Assembly (NCBI RefSeq): GCF_001423585.1
Contig: NZ_LMOP01000011.1
Coordinates: 273,644 to 337,643, forward strand
Reading direction: 5' to 3'
DNA: 64,000 nucleotides
Origin: Xanthomonas sp. Leaf148
GTDB taxonomy: Bacteria; Pseudomonadota; Gammaproteobacteria; Xanthomonadales; Xanthomonadaceae
In this document: positions 28,391 through 38,225 of the stretch, one piece after another
How the letters are laid out: every line of letters begins with the position of its first letter
Position numbering within the stretch: the stretch's first letter is position 1
Notes under the pieces: generated by a model
Databases searched by the model: none
What the model was told of the DNA's origin: nothing
Seen by the model: only the letters and a program-made list of their open reading frames with translations
Program-made: the position numbers and the translations under genes

Positions 28391-30514
28391 ATGGGCCGGC
28401 ACGACCACGCCACCAAGCGCAGCCCAACGCAGGCTACCTGGCGCACGCGGGCACTGGAGTTGGACGGCGCACGCGATGCGCCGTGTCCGACCGAATTGCG
28501 CGCGCAGCTCACGCTGTTGCGCGAGCAGGCCCCAGACGGCGATGGATGGCTGCATGAAATCAAATGGGATGGATATCGCCTGCTGGCCGACCTGGTCGAT
28601 GGCCGTGTGCAACTGCGCTCGCGTAACGATCAGGCATGGACCGACCGCTTCCCAGAGGTAGTGAGCGCGCTGCAGGCGTTGCCGGTGCGCGACGCACGCC
28701 TGGATGGCGAGCTGGTGGTGCTGGATGCGCAGGGACGTAGTGATTTCTCCGCATTGCAACGGGCGCTGGATGGCAGCGCGCAGCAGCCGCTGCGCTATCT
28801 CGTGTTCGATCTGCTCGGTGTGGCCGGCGTCGATCTGCGCGACACGCCGCTGCTGCAGCGCAAACAGCTGCTGCGTGCATTGCTGGGCGACACCCCGGGC
28901 ACGTTGGCTTACAGCGACCATGTGATCGGACGCGGGCCGGAGGTATTTGCGGCCAGTGCCGACAAGGGCTGGGAAGGCATTGTCAGCAAGCGCGCAGATG
29001 CGGCGTATCACGGCGGCCGCGGTGCGGATTGGGTCAAGACCAAGCACGAAGACAGCGACGAGTTTGTGGTGGTGGGATACACAGATCCCAAGGGCACGCG
29101 CAGCGGCTTCGGTGCGTTGCTGCTTGCACAACTGGACGGCAAGGCGCTGCGTTACGTTGGCCGCGTGGGCACCGGTTTCGATGACGCATTGCTGGGCAAG
29201 ATCACCACGCAACTGCGTGCGCTGCACAGCGACACCGCCACGTTGGAACTGCCATCGCATCTGCCGGGCCGTCCGCGCGATGTGCACTGGGTGCGGCCTG
29301 CGCTGATCGCCGAAGTGGCATTCCGTGGCTGGGCCAAGCAAGGGCTGTTGCGGCAGGCCGCGTTCAAGCGGTTACGGCACGACAAACCCATGACCGATCT
29401 AGGTGGCGACCGCGCTGCACCCGCCAAGCGCGCGACCAAGACACGCACTGCGGTAGCGAAATCGAGCGTGGCGACACGGGATACTGCGACCAAAAAAGTC
29501 TCCAGGACCACCAGCAGCGTTGCGAGCACGGCCACACCCAAACGCGCTGCCAAGGCAGCGTCCAAGAGCAGGACATTCATAGCATCGAGCGTCACCAGCA
29601 CTGCATCGGCCACGTCGAAGAAGACAGCGGCGGCGCTGCCTACCGACGGCGTCACCATCACCCATCCCGAGCGTGTGGTGTTTCCTGCGCTGGGCATCAG
29701 CAAGGGCGAGGTGGCGGCCTACTACCGCGCCGTCGCACCGCTGGTGTTGCTGGAAGTTGCGCGCCGGCCGCTGTCGTTGCTGCGCTGCCCCGATGGCGTG
29801 GGAGGCGACTGTTTCTTCCAGAAGCACCAGGGTCGGCAACTGGGCGCGCATATCGAGGCGATTGCGCTCAAGCAGAAAAGCGGCACTGAGGAGTATTTGT
29901 ATATCGAGGATGCAGCCGGCTTGCTCGAGCTGGTGCAGATGAACACGCTGGAGCTGCATCCGTGGGGGGCGTGCATCGACGACCCGGAGCATCCGGACCG
30001 CCTGGTATTCGACCTGGATCCGGGCGAACAGGTCGCCTGGTCCGCCGTGGTGGCTGCCGCGCGCGACATCCGCAACAAGCTGCGCGCGGCGGGACTGGAA
30101 AGCGCAGTGCGCTTATCCGGCGGCAAGGGGCTGCATGTCGTCGTGCCGATCGTGCCCGATGCCAGCTGGGAGCAAGCGCGCGATTTCTGTGAGGCATTCG
30201 CGCAGGCGCTGGCCACACAGGCGCCGGAGCGTTACGTGGCCACCATGAGCAAGGCCAAGCGGCATGGGGTGATCTTTGTCGACTGGCTGCGCAACGGCCG
30301 CGGCAACACCAGCGTGTGTTCGTGGTCGCTGCGCGCGCGCGAAAAGGCCACCGTCGCCGTACCGCTGCACTGGGAAGAGCTCGGCAAGATCAGCGGGCCG
30401 GATGTGTTTCCGATCGACAAGGCCGTGCAACGTGCCAAGCGACAGCGTAGTGACCCGTGGGCGGAGGTGCGGGCAGTGAAGCAGCGGTTGCCGACAAGCG
30501 AGGGCAAGCGCTAA
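28391..30514 (+). CDS. ligD: ATP-dependent DNA ligase D, ligase-polymerase form without phosphoesterase domain
   Basis: 707 residues. The ligase domain comes first: catalytic Lys58 in EIKWDGYR, motif III RLDGELVVLD, motif IV GWEGIVSKRADAAYHGGRG and motif V WVKTKHE, then an OB domain to about residue 335. A Lys/Thr/Ser/Ala-rich low-complexity linker runs about 336-415. The polymerase/primase domain follows (ITHPERVVFPALGISKGEVA, RLVFDLDPGE with the metal Asp pair, LSGGKGLHVVVPI). Many LigD proteins also carry an N-terminal 3'-phosphoesterase domain; this one does not, and the open frame starts only 50 residues before the catalytic Lys. It fills and seals ends held by Ku. Confidence 0.95.
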   Translation: MGRHDHATKRSPTQATWRTRALELDGARDAPCPTELRAQLTLLREQAPDGDGWLHEIKWDGYRLLADLVDGRVQLRSRNDQAWTDRFPEVVSALQALPVRDARLDGELVVLDAQGRSDFSALQRALDGSAQQPLRYLVFDLLGVAGVDLRDTPLLQRKQLLRALLGDTPGTLAYSDHVIGRGPEVFAASADKGWEGIVSKRADAAYHGGRGADWVKTKHEDSDEFVVVGYTDPKGTRSGFGALLLAQLDGKALRYVGRVGTGFDDALLGKITTQLRALHSDTATLELPSHLPGRPRDVHWVRPALIAEVAFRGWAKQGLLRQAAFKRLRHDKPMTDLGGDRAAPAKRATKTRTAVAKSSVATRDTATKKVSRTTSSVASTATPKRAAKAASKSRTFIASSVTSTASATSKKTAAALPTDGVTITHPERVVFPALGISKGEVAAYYRAVAPLVLLEVARRPLSLLRCPDGVGGDCFFQKHQGRQLGAHIEAIALKQKSGTEEYLYIEDAAGLLELVQMNTLELHPWGACIDDPEHPDRLVFDLDPGEQVAWSAVVAAARDIRNKLRAAGLESAVRLSGGKGLHVVVPIVPDASWEQARDFCEAFAQALATQAPERYVATMSKAKRHGVIFVDWLRNGRGNTSVCSWSLRAREKATVAVPLHWEELGKISGPDVFPIDKAVQRAKRQRSDPWAEVRAVKQRLPTSEGKR

Positions 30515-30730
30515 CGATTGATACGACGATTGTGCAGTCGCTACGCAGAAGCAGTGCGGCGTAGGAGATACGCGTACTTCCCGATGTCGAAGCATCGTGC
30601 CCGCTCAAGCAAAGACTGCTGCCGTGTTATGGCCCGCTGAAAGAAGGGCGAACAGCGGTGGCAGACAACGCCGCCATTGCTTATTGCCCGGCATGCACGC
30701 AGCAAAACCAATGCGGCCAAGCGCTTTTAC

Positions 30731-30759
30731 CGATTCCCAATTCTCCATTCCCCGATTCA
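30731..30759 (-). repeat. GGGAATCG repeat at the lldD stop
   Basis: Minus strand after the lldD stop reads ATCGGGGAATGGAGAATTGG, then GAATCGGTAAAAGCGC, a degenerate copy of the 3'-flank element seen also near 4340-4390, 43500-43531 and 44308-44341. Confidence 0.65.
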
Positions 30760-31917
30760 AGGAGACACAGCGTTCTCGCGCGTCACCCGGCTCAACGCAT
30801 CGCCGCTGATCTCGGCAATCGAATGCGTGCCGGTCAGCGTCATCGCCACGCGCATTTCCTTCTCGATCAAAGTCAGCAAATTTTCTACTCCAGCCTGGCC
30901 GCCGGCCGCCAGCGCGTAGACGAATGCGCGGCCCAACAACACCGCATCGGCGCCGAGCGCGAGCATGCGCACCACATCCAGCCCACTGCGGATGCCCGAG
31001 TCGGCCAGGATCTTGAGCTGCCCCTTCACCGCATCGGCAATGGCCGGCAACGCGCGTGCGCTGGACAACACGCCATCGAGCTGGCGTCCACCGTGGTTGG
31101 ACACCACGATGCCGTCGGCGCCGAAGCGCACCGCATCGCGCGCATCGTCCGGGTCCAGGATGCCCTTGATCACCATCGGCCCGGTCCAGAACTCGCGGAT
31201 CCATTCCAGGTCTTTCCACGCAATCGACGGGTCGAAGTTGGCGCCGAGCCAGCCGATGTAGTCCTGCAAGCCGGTGGGGCTGCCGCGATAGGCCGAGATG
31301 TTGCCCAGATCATGCGGTTTGCCGAGCAGGCCCACGTCCCACGCCCAGCGCGGATGCGTCACCGCCTGCAGCATCCGTCGCAGCGATGCATTGGGCCCGC
31401 TCATGCCCGAGTGCGCATCGCGGTAGCGCGCGCCCGGCGTGGGCATGTCCACGGTGAACACCAGCGTGGTGACGCCGGCCGCCTTGGCGCGCTCCAGCGC
31501 ATTGCGCATGAAGCCGCGATCCTTGAGCACATACAGCTGGAACCACATCGGCCGGCTGATGGCCGGCGCCACCTCTTCGATTGGGCACACCGACACCGTG
31601 GAGAGGGTGAACGGGATCCCGCGCGCGGCCGCCGCACGTGCGGCCTGCACTTCGCCGCGCCGCGCATACATGCCGGTGAGCCCGACCGGTGCCAACGCCA
31701 CTGGCATCGCCAGGGTTTCGCCGAACAGCTCGGTGCTCAGGCTCAGGTCGGACATGTTACGCAGCACCCGCTGGCGCAGCGCGATATCGGCCAGATCCGA
31801 GACATTGCGCCGCAGCGTGTGCTCGGCATACGCGCCGCCATCGATGTAGTGAAACAAGAAGGGCGGCAAGCGCGCCTGCGCAGCGGCACGGTAATCGGAA
31901 GCGGCAGAAATGATCAT
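30757..31917 (-). CDS. lldD: L-lactate dehydrogenase (FMN, respiratory)
   Basis: 386 residues from the ATG at 31917; [20 protein letters not shown] matches the E. coli LldD start nearly word for word, so the 36-residue extension is rejected. It oxidises L-lactate to pyruvate at the inner membrane and passes electrons to quinone. FMN and substrate motifs are present: [49 protein letters not shown], and the catalytic His in [12 protein letters not shown]. No permease or regulator of lactate use adjoins it. Confidence 0.96.
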   Translation of the reverse strand: MIISAASDYRAAAQARLPPFLFHYIDGGAYAEHTLRRNVSDLADIALRQRVLRNMSDLSLSTELFGETLAMPVALAPVGLTGMYARRGEVQAARAAAARGIPFTLSTVSVCPIEEVAPAISRPMWFQLYVLKDRGFMRNALERAKAAGVTTLVFTVDMPTPGARYRDAHSGMSGPNASLRRMLQAVTHPRWAWDVGLLGKPHDLGNISAYRGSPTGLQDYIGWLGANFDPSIAWKDLEWIREFWTGPMVIKGILDPDDARDAVRFGADGIVVSNHGGRQLDGVLSSARALPAIADAVKGQLKILADSGIRSGLDVVRMLALGADAVLLGRAFVYALAAGGQAGVENLLTLIEKEMRVAMTLTGTHSIAEISGDALSRVTRENAVSP

Positions 31918-32137
31918 CGAAGACGGACGACAGCTGCGGGGTAGCCGTTGAGTGTAAGGCGATCGGTGTGTTGCGGGGATGGGCTGCGCGTCTGTTGGTA
32001 GCAACGCGTGTCTTACAACGGCCACGCTGTTCGTCAGCGTGGTGATGGCCTTGTCGTTCGCAACGCGCCATGCGTCGCTCGGCGGAGAAGGTTGTCAGCG
32101 GTCATAGGACGCAAGCGCGGGCAGGTCCTCCGCCGCG

Positions 32138-33655
32138 CTATGCAGCCGCCACAAAATGCCCATGGAATCCCAGCGGAATCGCGTAAGGCAGCCATGCCTG
32201 CGCGATCGGCCCGGCATCGATGTGCTGTGCGTCCAGCACCATCAACCCGGTGCGTGCGCGCTGGGTGTCGAGCACCGTTCCCACCAGCCAGCCCTGGTCC
32301 GGGCGCGTGCTGCCCGGCTTGGCGACGAACACATGTTCTTCGGCCAGCACATGCGAGCCGTAGCGGTGCACCTGGCGGCGGTCGCGTTCCAGGTCGTAGC
32401 CGGCCACCGCGTTGAGAAACGGCGACTGGTTCGGGCCATCGATGCACGGCGCATACAGACGTGCGCCGTGCGTGCGTGGGGTGCGGTGGTCGAACAGCGG
32501 CAGTTCCAGGTTGTCCACCGGATGCACCTGCCAGTGCGCGCGGCCGCTGGCCAGATCCAGATGCAGGCTGCGTAACTGCACCGCTGCCGGCGTGGCGTTC
32601 GGGTCGCCGTGCATGGCCGCGCGCATCGGCGAGCGGGCTTCTTCCGGATCGGTGTGCACGATGGCGCGCACCACGATACGGTCGTGCTGCGCGTAGGCAT
32701 CGGCAAAGTGATAGGCCACCGCAAAGTCGGCCTCGAACCAGCGCGGTTGGTCCAGTGCATCCTTGGGCACCACCGCAATCCGGCAGGGGGCATCCGGGGT
32801 GAAGCGCATTTGCTCGAAGAACGCGCCGTCGCCGTCCAGCCGCCGATACGGCGCCATGACCAGGATCAGATGGCGATCGGTCATCGCAAAGCTGTGCATG
32901 TAGGCGGGCGCGTCGGTCTGCAGCAGCTGCACGTTGCGCAACGTGGCATCGGCGCCCAGGTGCCAGAGCACCACGCCGGTGGAGCCCACCACGCTGATCG
33001 AGCCGACATTCCAGACGCTGCCATCGTGGTCGGTCAATGGGTGCGCAGAAAACGGCATCGCCGCCAGATCCTCGCGCCAGGTGACCGGGCCGATGGTGCT
33101 TAGCGCGTCGGGGTCCAGTTCGATCGCCGAGCCGGCTTCCCATAGCGCGAACAGGCGGCCGTTGAGCATCGTCACCGAGATATTGGCGGTGTTGACGTCG
33201 TCGTTGTTGCGCGCCGGCTGCATGTTCGGCACGGAGGTGCCGGCCGCGCGATACAGAAAGCGCCCGGCCTGCTGCTCCTGGGTGAACTTGTGGGTGGCCA
33301 CCATGCGCCCGCGGTGCTGCACCTGCCCACCGCCCAGCTGCCAGCGGTGCACCATGCCGTCGCCGTCGAACCAGTGTTCGTAGCGAAACCCGGCGCGCTC
33401 GGTCCAGGCCGGGCCATTGCGATACAGGCTGCCTGCCAACCCCTCGGGCAGTGCGCCCTGCAGCGTTGCGGTGGCCGGCCCCAGGGTGGGGCTGGTGACG
33501 CTACGCCAGCCCAGCAACCACGGCGTGCGTTGCAACTGCGCCTGGAATGCGGCCGCTTCTGCGGCGTGTGCAGGCAGGCTGCGCAAGGCAAAGCCGCCCA
33601 GCGCAGCGCTGCCGGTGGCGGCCAGTAACGATTGCAGGAAGCGGCGGCGGTGCAT
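32138..33655 (-). CDS. Carotenoid oxygenase family protein with Tat signal
   Basis: 505 residues beginning MHRRRFLQSLLAATGSAALG, a twin-arginine signal. The family uses four histidines to hold Fe(II); visible candidates are His205 (PFSAHPLTD), His254 (YMHSFAMTD), His316 (AYHFADAY) and the C-terminal pair GFHGHF. The blade motif LYRNGPAW ... YEHWFDGDGMVHRW is typical. Members cleave conjugated double bonds of carotenoids, stilbenes or lignin-like phenylpropanoids. Export suggests an apoplastic or envelope substrate, possibly a plant phenolic or the bacterial xanthomonadin pool. It lies 25 bases after the DUF2141 gene in one unit. Confidence 0.92.
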   Translation of the reverse strand: MHRRRFLQSLLAATGSAALGGFALRSLPAHAAEAAAFQAQLQRTPWLLGWRSVTSPTLGPATATLQGALPEGLAGSLYRNGPAWTERAGFRYEHWFDGDGMVHRWQLGGGQVQHRGRMVATHKFTQEQQAGRFLYRAAGTSVPNMQPARNNDDVNTANISVTMLNGRLFALWEAGSAIELDPDALSTIGPVTWREDLAAMPFSAHPLTDHDGSVWNVGSISVVGSTGVVLWHLGADATLRNVQLLQTDAPAYMHSFAMTDRHLILVMAPYRRLDGDGAFFEQMRFTPDAPCRIAVVPKDALDQPRWFEADFAVAYHFADAYAQHDRIVVRAIVHTDPEEARSPMRAAMHGDPNATPAAVQLRSLHLDLASGRAHWQVHPVDNLELPLFDHRTPRTHGARLYAPCIDGPNQSPFLNAVAGYDLERDRRQVHRYGSHVLAEEHVFVAKPGSTRPDQGWLVGTVLDTQRARTGLMVLDAQHIDAGPIAQAWLPYAIPLGFHGHFVAAA

Positions 33656-33680
33656 GCATGGCTCCTTTCGCGCGTGGGCC

Positions 33681-34103
33681 TCAGCGCATCTGCACGCTGA
33701 GGCGTTTGCCGCTGGCCGGCAGGTCGAAGACGATTTCGTCGAAGCCGGGTTTACGCATGCCGGTGGGGTTGTTGCTGAAGCCGTAGCCTTCCACCGGCAT
33801 GCCGATCAGGTTGGTGTCCAGCTTGCCGTTGGCGTTTTCGTCGTGATTGACCATCACCGCGTAGCGCCCGGGCGCCAGATTCTTGAACTGGATATGCGGC
33901 GCGCTGCCGGTGATCGGCACCGTCTGCGCCTGCACCGGGGGTTGGGCGTTGTCCAGTTGCGCGGCGGTGGCGATCACCGCAATCCGTAACTGGCCCTGTT
34001 GCGAGCGCAGGCCGCTAATGCCCACGTCCAGATCGGCGGCGTTGACGGCAGCGCTGCCAAGCAGGCTGACCAAGGCGACAACGGCGTAAGTGCGGGCAAG
34101 CAT
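33681..34103 (-). CDS. DUF2141 exported protein
   Basis: 140 residues from the ATG at 34103, with AGGAG seven bases upstream. Sec signal MLARTYAVVALVSLLGSAAV precedes ADLDVGISGLRSQQGQLRIA. The DUF2141 core FKNLAPGRYAVMVNHDENAN and GKLDTNLIGMPVEGYGFSN is intact. The fold is a small Ig-like beta-sandwich of unknown activity. It is first in a two-gene unit with the carotenoid oxygenase, a combination worth noting because both are exported. Confidence 0.88.
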   Translation of the reverse strand: MLARTYAVVALVSLLGSAAVNAADLDVGISGLRSQQGQLRIAVIATAAQLDNAQPPVQAQTVPITGSAPHIQFKNLAPGRYAVMVNHDENANGKLDTNLIGMPVEGYGFSNNPTGMRKPGFDEIVFDLPASGKRLSVQMR

Positions 34104-34311
34104 GCAACTCTCCTGGCAACGATGGGGGATGCGGCGCGCGCAGCCCGATGGTACGCAGCGCGCCGACCCGGCAGCGGTGGCGGCTGTCGCAGATCGGCCG
34201 ATGCGGCAGCGACACCAGACAGTGCGGCACTGCTCCTGTGTACATGCGGCGCAGGCCGAACCGGTGTGCGAGCGCGCGAAGCCCTGCAGCGTTGCAGGCG
34301 CTGCTGCCAAC

Positions 34312-34878
34312 TCACCACACCAGCGGCAGCAAGCGACGGCTCTGCGCGGCATAGGCCGGGTAGGCAACCGGGAAGGCGCGTTGCAGTGCGGCTTCTTCGA
34401 TCCGGATGCGATGCAGGAACGCCAACGTCACCGGCACCACGATCGCCACCACCGACAACGCATTGCCCATGCCCAGCGCCAGCCCGTAGAAGGCCATCAG
34501 CGCGCCGGTATAGGACGGGTGACGCAGCAGGCGATACGGCCCGCTGCGCACCAGTTGGTGGTCCGGCTGGATGGTCACATCCACCGTGAACCAGCGTGCC
34601 AGCACCTGGATGGCCCACCCCCGCAGCGCCAACCCGCCGCCGATCAAGGCGCAGCCGGCCCACTGCAGCGGCGCGTGCCAGCTCTGCGGCCAATGCGCCA
34701 GCCCGCTATAGGCCAGCGCCACCGCAATGGCCACCGCCGCATACAGCACCCGCCACAACTGCTGCAGCGTGCCCTGATCGTGCGCGCCGCCATCGCTGGC
34801 GCGGCGACGGCGGCTGAGCAGCACTTCATAGCCGCCCCAGATCAGATTGAGTGCGAGAAACAGACTGGACGCAGACAT
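34312..34878 (-). CDS. Isoprenylcysteine carboxyl methyltransferase-like membrane protein
   Basis: 188 residues from the ATG at 34878, with CGGAG eight bases upstream; the frame upstream to 35028 is not protein-like. About five membrane segments are followed by the S-adenosylmethionine-binding signature RSGPYRLLRHPSYTGALMAF and the C-terminal RIRIEEAALQRAFPVAYPAY. The family methylates lipids or isoprenoid groups in the inner membrane. It is divergent from the sensor kinase gene, 156 bases away, which might regulate it. Confidence 0.88.
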   Translation of the reverse strand: MSASSLFLALNLIWGGYEVLLSRRRRASDGGAHDQGTLQQLWRVLYAAVAIAVALAYSGLAHWPQSWHAPLQWAGCALIGGGLALRGWAIQVLARWFTVDVTIQPDHQLVRSGPYRLLRHPSYTGALMAFYGLALGMGNALSVVAIVVPVTLAFLHRIRIEEAALQRAFPVAYPAYAAQSRRLLPLVW

Positions 34879-35034
34879 GGCGTAACTCCGTGGCGATGGG
34901 GTGGGTTGGTGATGCCAGTGTGCGCAGGCGCTGCACCCGGCACAGGGGCCGCAGGTCATCGATCCCACCTGCCGGAAGTCACTTTCTGCAGGCGCACCAT
35001 TGCCGAGCGGCCACGCGGCGGTCAGCATCGCCGT

Positions 35035-36138
35035 ATGACATCCCCCCTGCGCGACATCGCCAAACCGCTCAACCTGGCCGGCATGCTCACCATCGCGGCG
35101 GTCATGCTGTCGTTCGGTCCGGAGCTCTCACCGTCTGCGCGATGGCGCTGGGCCACCTTGATTGGCTTCACCCTGGTGTTCCTGTTGCGCTACCTGCTGC
35201 CGCCACGGCCGCTGCCGCAGCGGGGCGCCCTGTTGCTGCAGGCACTGCTGGCGGTGGCCTTGGTCTGGCTGGAGCCGCGCACCGGGACCTCGCCGGTGTT
35301 GCTGGTGCTGGTGGTCGCGCAGGCGGCGATACGCTGGCAACCGCCGCAGGTGCTGGCGCTGATGCTGGTGATCAATGCGGCCACGTATGCGATTTTCGTG
35401 CAGGCGCATCTCCCGCGCCCACTGCTGATGGTGACCATCTACACCAGCTTCCAGGCCTTTGCCGCGCTGACCGCCAACTACGCGCGCAGTGCCGAACGCG
35501 CGCGCGATGCGCTGGCCTACGTCAACGCCGACCTGCTGGCCACACGCGCGCTGCTGGCCGACAGCGCACGCGATGCCGAACGCCTGCGCCTGGCGCGCGA
35601 GCTGCACGATGTGGCCGGGCACAAACTCACCGCCATGCGCATCAATCTGCGCCTGCTCAGCGCCGACCCCGCGTTGGCGCAGCGCGACGACATTGCGGTG
35701 CTGGAGCAGCTGTCTGCCGAACTGCTGGCCGACATCCGCAACGTGGTGCAGTCCATGCGCGACGATCGCGGCCTGGACCTGCAAACCGCGTTGCGCGCGC
35801 TGGCCGCACCGTTCCCGCGCCCGGCGCTGCGCCTGCGCATCGACCCGGATGTGCGCATCACCGATGCCCGCGTGGCGGAGTTATTGCTGCGGCTGGTGCA
35901 GGAGGCGCTGACCAATGCGGTGCGGCATGCCGATGCCGATGAAGTCGCGGTGCATCTGCAGTGCGAGAACGCGCAGCTGCGCGTGGACATTCAAGACGAC
36001 GGCCGCCGCGCCGAGTGCATCCGCGAAGGCAACGGCATCACCGGCATGCGCGAACGCCTGGCGGCCCTGCACGGCCACCTCGATCTAGGCCTCACCCCCA
36101 CGGGCGGGATGCATCTGACTGCGAGAGTTCCGCTATGA
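35035..36138 (+). CDS. DesK/NarL-type sensor histidine kinase
   Basis: 367 residues from the ATG at 35035; the track upstream is antisense to the methyltransferase. Residues 10-140 hold about five membrane helices (LIGFTLVFLLRYLLP, LLQALLAVALVWLE, LALMLVINAATYAIF). The HisKA_3 motif RLARELHDVAGHKLTAMRIN places the phospho-His near residue 190, and a short HATPase domain follows (LVQEALTNAVRHADADEVAV, GNGITGMRERL). It pairs with the response regulator whose start overlaps its stop as ATGA. The input signal may be membrane state or a quorum or lipid cue, which is inferred. Confidence 0.93.
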   Translation: MTSPLRDIAKPLNLAGMLTIAAVMLSFGPELSPSARWRWATLIGFTLVFLLRYLLPPRPLPQRGALLLQALLAVALVWLEPRTGTSPVLLVLVVAQAAIRWQPPQVLALMLVINAATYAIFVQAHLPRPLLMVTIYTSFQAFAALTANYARSAERARDALAYVNADLLATRALLADSARDAERLRLARELHDVAGHKLTAMRINLRLLSADPALAQRDDIAVLEQLSAELLADIRNVVQSMRDDRGLDLQTALRALAAPFPRPALRLRIDPDVRITDARVAELLLRLVQEALTNAVRHADADEVAVHLQCENAQLRVDIQDDGRRAECIREGNGITGMRERLAALHGHLDLGLTPTGGMHLTARVPL

Positions 36139-36767
36139 GTTCACTTCGAATCGCCCTGGCCGACGACCAGATCCTGGTCCGCGCCGGCTTGCGCGCCTTG
36201 CTGCAGCAGCAAGGCGTGGAGGTGGTCTGCGAGGCCGACGACGGCCAGGCATTGCTGGATGCGCTCAGTGTCACCGCGGTGGATGTGGTGCTCAGCGATA
36301 TCCGCATGCCTGGCGTCGACGGCATCCAGGCGCTGGGGCAACTGCGCGCCCGCGGCGACCGCACCCCCGTGCTGCTGCTGACCACCTTCGACGACAGCGA
36401 CCTGCTGTTGCGCGCCACCGAAGCCGGCGCGCAGGGCTTCCTGCTCAAGGACGCCGCCCCGGAAGACCTGCGCGATGCCATCGCCCGCGTCGCTGCCGGC
36501 GAAACCCTGCTGCAACCGGTCAGCACCGACCCGGTGCGCGCGCGTTACCAGTTCCGCGACCAACAGGCGCCGAGCGAGACCTTCAGCGAACGCGAGGTGG
36601 CGATCCTGCGCCTGCTGGCCGGCGGCTATTCCAACAAGGAAATCGCCCGCACCCTGTTCCTGGCCGAAGGCACGGTGAAGAACTACGTCTCCACCATCCT
36701 GGAAAAGCTCGGCACCCGCGACCGCACCCGCGCGGTGCTGAAGGCGATCACCTTGCGGGTGATCTGA
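36135..36767 (+). CDS. NarL/LuxR-type response regulator
   Basis: 210 residues. The receiver has acidic pocket ADD at 9-11, phospho-Asp55 in VVLSDIRMPG, the switch Thr in LLLTTFD and Lys in FLLKDAAP. The C-terminal LuxR helix-turn-helix is clear: FSEREVAILRLLAGGYSNKE and IARTLFLAEGTVKNYVSTIL. It is translationally coupled to the kinase by ATGA overlap. Likely targets are the divergent methyltransferase gene and its own operon. Confidence 0.95.
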   Translation: MSSLRIALADDQILVRAGLRALLQQQGVEVVCEADDGQALLDALSVTAVDVVLSDIRMPGVDGIQALGQLRARGDRTPVLLLTTFDDSDLLLRATEAGAQGFLLKDAAPEDLRDAIARVAAGETLLQPVSTDPVRARYQFRDQQAPSETFSEREVAILRLLAGGYSNKEIARTLFLAEGTVKNYVSTILEKLGTRDRTRAVLKAITLRVI

Positions 36768-37502
36768 GGGCGGGGAGTGGGTGCGAGTGCCAGGCGAAGT
36801 GGGGGCATGAGGCTTCGCCCGTACCCTCATCCGCCCCTGCGGGGCACCTTCTCCCGATGGGAGAAGGGAGAGCTCCCTCCCGATGGGAGAAGGGAGAGCT
36901 CCATGGCGACCGGGAAGCCTGTCGTCTGCTTCCGGTTGACCAAGGCTGATCAGCATGTCGATGGGGGAATCTTCTGCTGTCGAGGAGAGAATCTTCTTCT
37001 GTCGAGGAGCTAGGGGGGGAGCCTAAAGCCCCTCTCCTGCGGGAGAGGGGTTGGGGTGAGGGTACGGGGCGAAGCCACCCGCGGAATCTGACGACACGGA
37101 GCTTCGCCCTCAACCTCGCCCATCCCCGCGGAGCAGCTTCGCGCAAAGGGAGAAGTGACAGCCCAGCAGCCAGTCCGCATGGCTCGGTGCCAGCGGCCAG
37201 TCACTCCAGTTTTGCCACTTGGTTGACCTAAGAGCTGCACCTAAATGCCCCTTTGCCCACAGGTCACGCAGCTGTGGCGAAGGCAGGCAGCGACGCCAAG
37301 CGTGCCGGTCCGTCAACCAGCCCGCACTCCGCACGGCTGCTCTATCTAGCTGTTTCAAAAAGGGTTTCCAGAATCCGTCAGCTTCCACCAGCAACCGTAA
37401 GGTTGCCGTCAGGTCTGGCGAGCGGCCACGTACCAAGGTGATCCGGCGGCCACTGGCGCCGCCCGGAAACGCGCCGCGCTCCGGTCTGCTGCGGAGTCCG
37501 TC
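36768..37502. repeat. Gene-free region with dispersed palindromic repeats
   Basis: Holds CTCATCCGCCCCTGCGGGGC and CACCTTCTCCCGATGGGAGA near 36824-36865, with a 24-bp segment (CCCGATGGGAGAAGGGAGAG plus CTCC) tandemly doubled to 36902. Further CTCTCCTGCGGGAGAGG hairpins lie near 37031-37050. The rest, 37080-37500, contains frames on both strands without protein-like composition. No gene is supported. Confidence 0.6.
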
Positions 37503-37754
37503 ATGCGCCAACCCCGATCCGTCGCTGTGCTTCTCGTTCTGCTCGTCATGGTGGGCTGGTCGGGTCCAACGCAGGCCGAACTGCCCGCACCCTGGGCCCA
37601 GGCCGCATTGCTGACCAAGCCGTCGGCGGTCGACCCTGTTCTGCGCATGGTCTTCGGTCCTGGCGAGCTGGACAGGCAGCGCGCCGCAGCCCGCGTCTGC
37701 GACAAAGATGCCTGCAATCCGCTCGGCCCCGACGCGTCCCCGGCCTGGTTATGA
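37503..37754 (+). CDS. Small exported protein
   Basis: 83 residues with GGAG five bases before the ATG. A clear Sec signal (MRQPRSVAVLLVLLVMVGWS, cleavage after TQA) is followed by a short mature chain with two cysteines in VCDKDACNP, probably disulfide-linked. No family is recognised. Genes of this kind are often overlooked because of length. Confidence 0.6.
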   Translation: MRQPRSVAVLLVLLVMVGWSGPTQAELPAPWAQAALLTKPSAVDPVLRMVFGPGELDRQRAAARVCDKDACNPLGPDASPAWL

Positions 37755-38225
37755 CCACCGCAGGGAGCGAGCAACCACCGGCAGGCAAACAGCGGTCTGT
37801 CAGGGTTGCCGGGAACCGGCGGACCCATAGCGTCTTTTCCAAACACGCAGACCGGCACGACAGTGCGCTCCCGGTGCCGACCGTCTGTCTGCGCCGACTG
37901 GCACCTCGGTATCCAACGTCGCCGGTGTGACTGACCAGCAGCGGCGCTTGCCAGCAGTGAGCGCATCACGGCTCAGCGCCCTGACGGTCGCCCCCATTGC
38001 GCGTCCCTTCTCGCTCGACCGTTCAACCTAGCCGAGCGGCATATCGCCTGGCAGCGAACTGCCAGACCGCGTGCAGCAGCAGATGAGGAGCGAGTAAAAA
38101 ATCACTGCGCGACCACCAGGCGGGCGCGGCCGGTGCTCAGAATCGGGCGCGTACCACACGCTGCCGGTCCCTGCGCGCCGTCCACACCGACCTGGCAGCC
38201 GCTCGCTACGTCTGGTTAGCCGTTC
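37755..38225. other. Gene-free stretch
   Basis: About 470 bases in which I see no supported gene, repeat or terminator. It lies beyond the convergent ends of the small exported protein gene and the STAND-partner gene. Confidence 0.4.

Noticed and set aside
34090..35034. N-terminal extension of the sensor kinase frame
   Set aside because: It reads antisense to the methyltransferase gene; the membrane region and a plausible start are at 35035.
37110..37511. Minus-strand 133-codon frame
   Set aside because: Part of it is translated repeat sequence and the rest has no ribosome site or domain.
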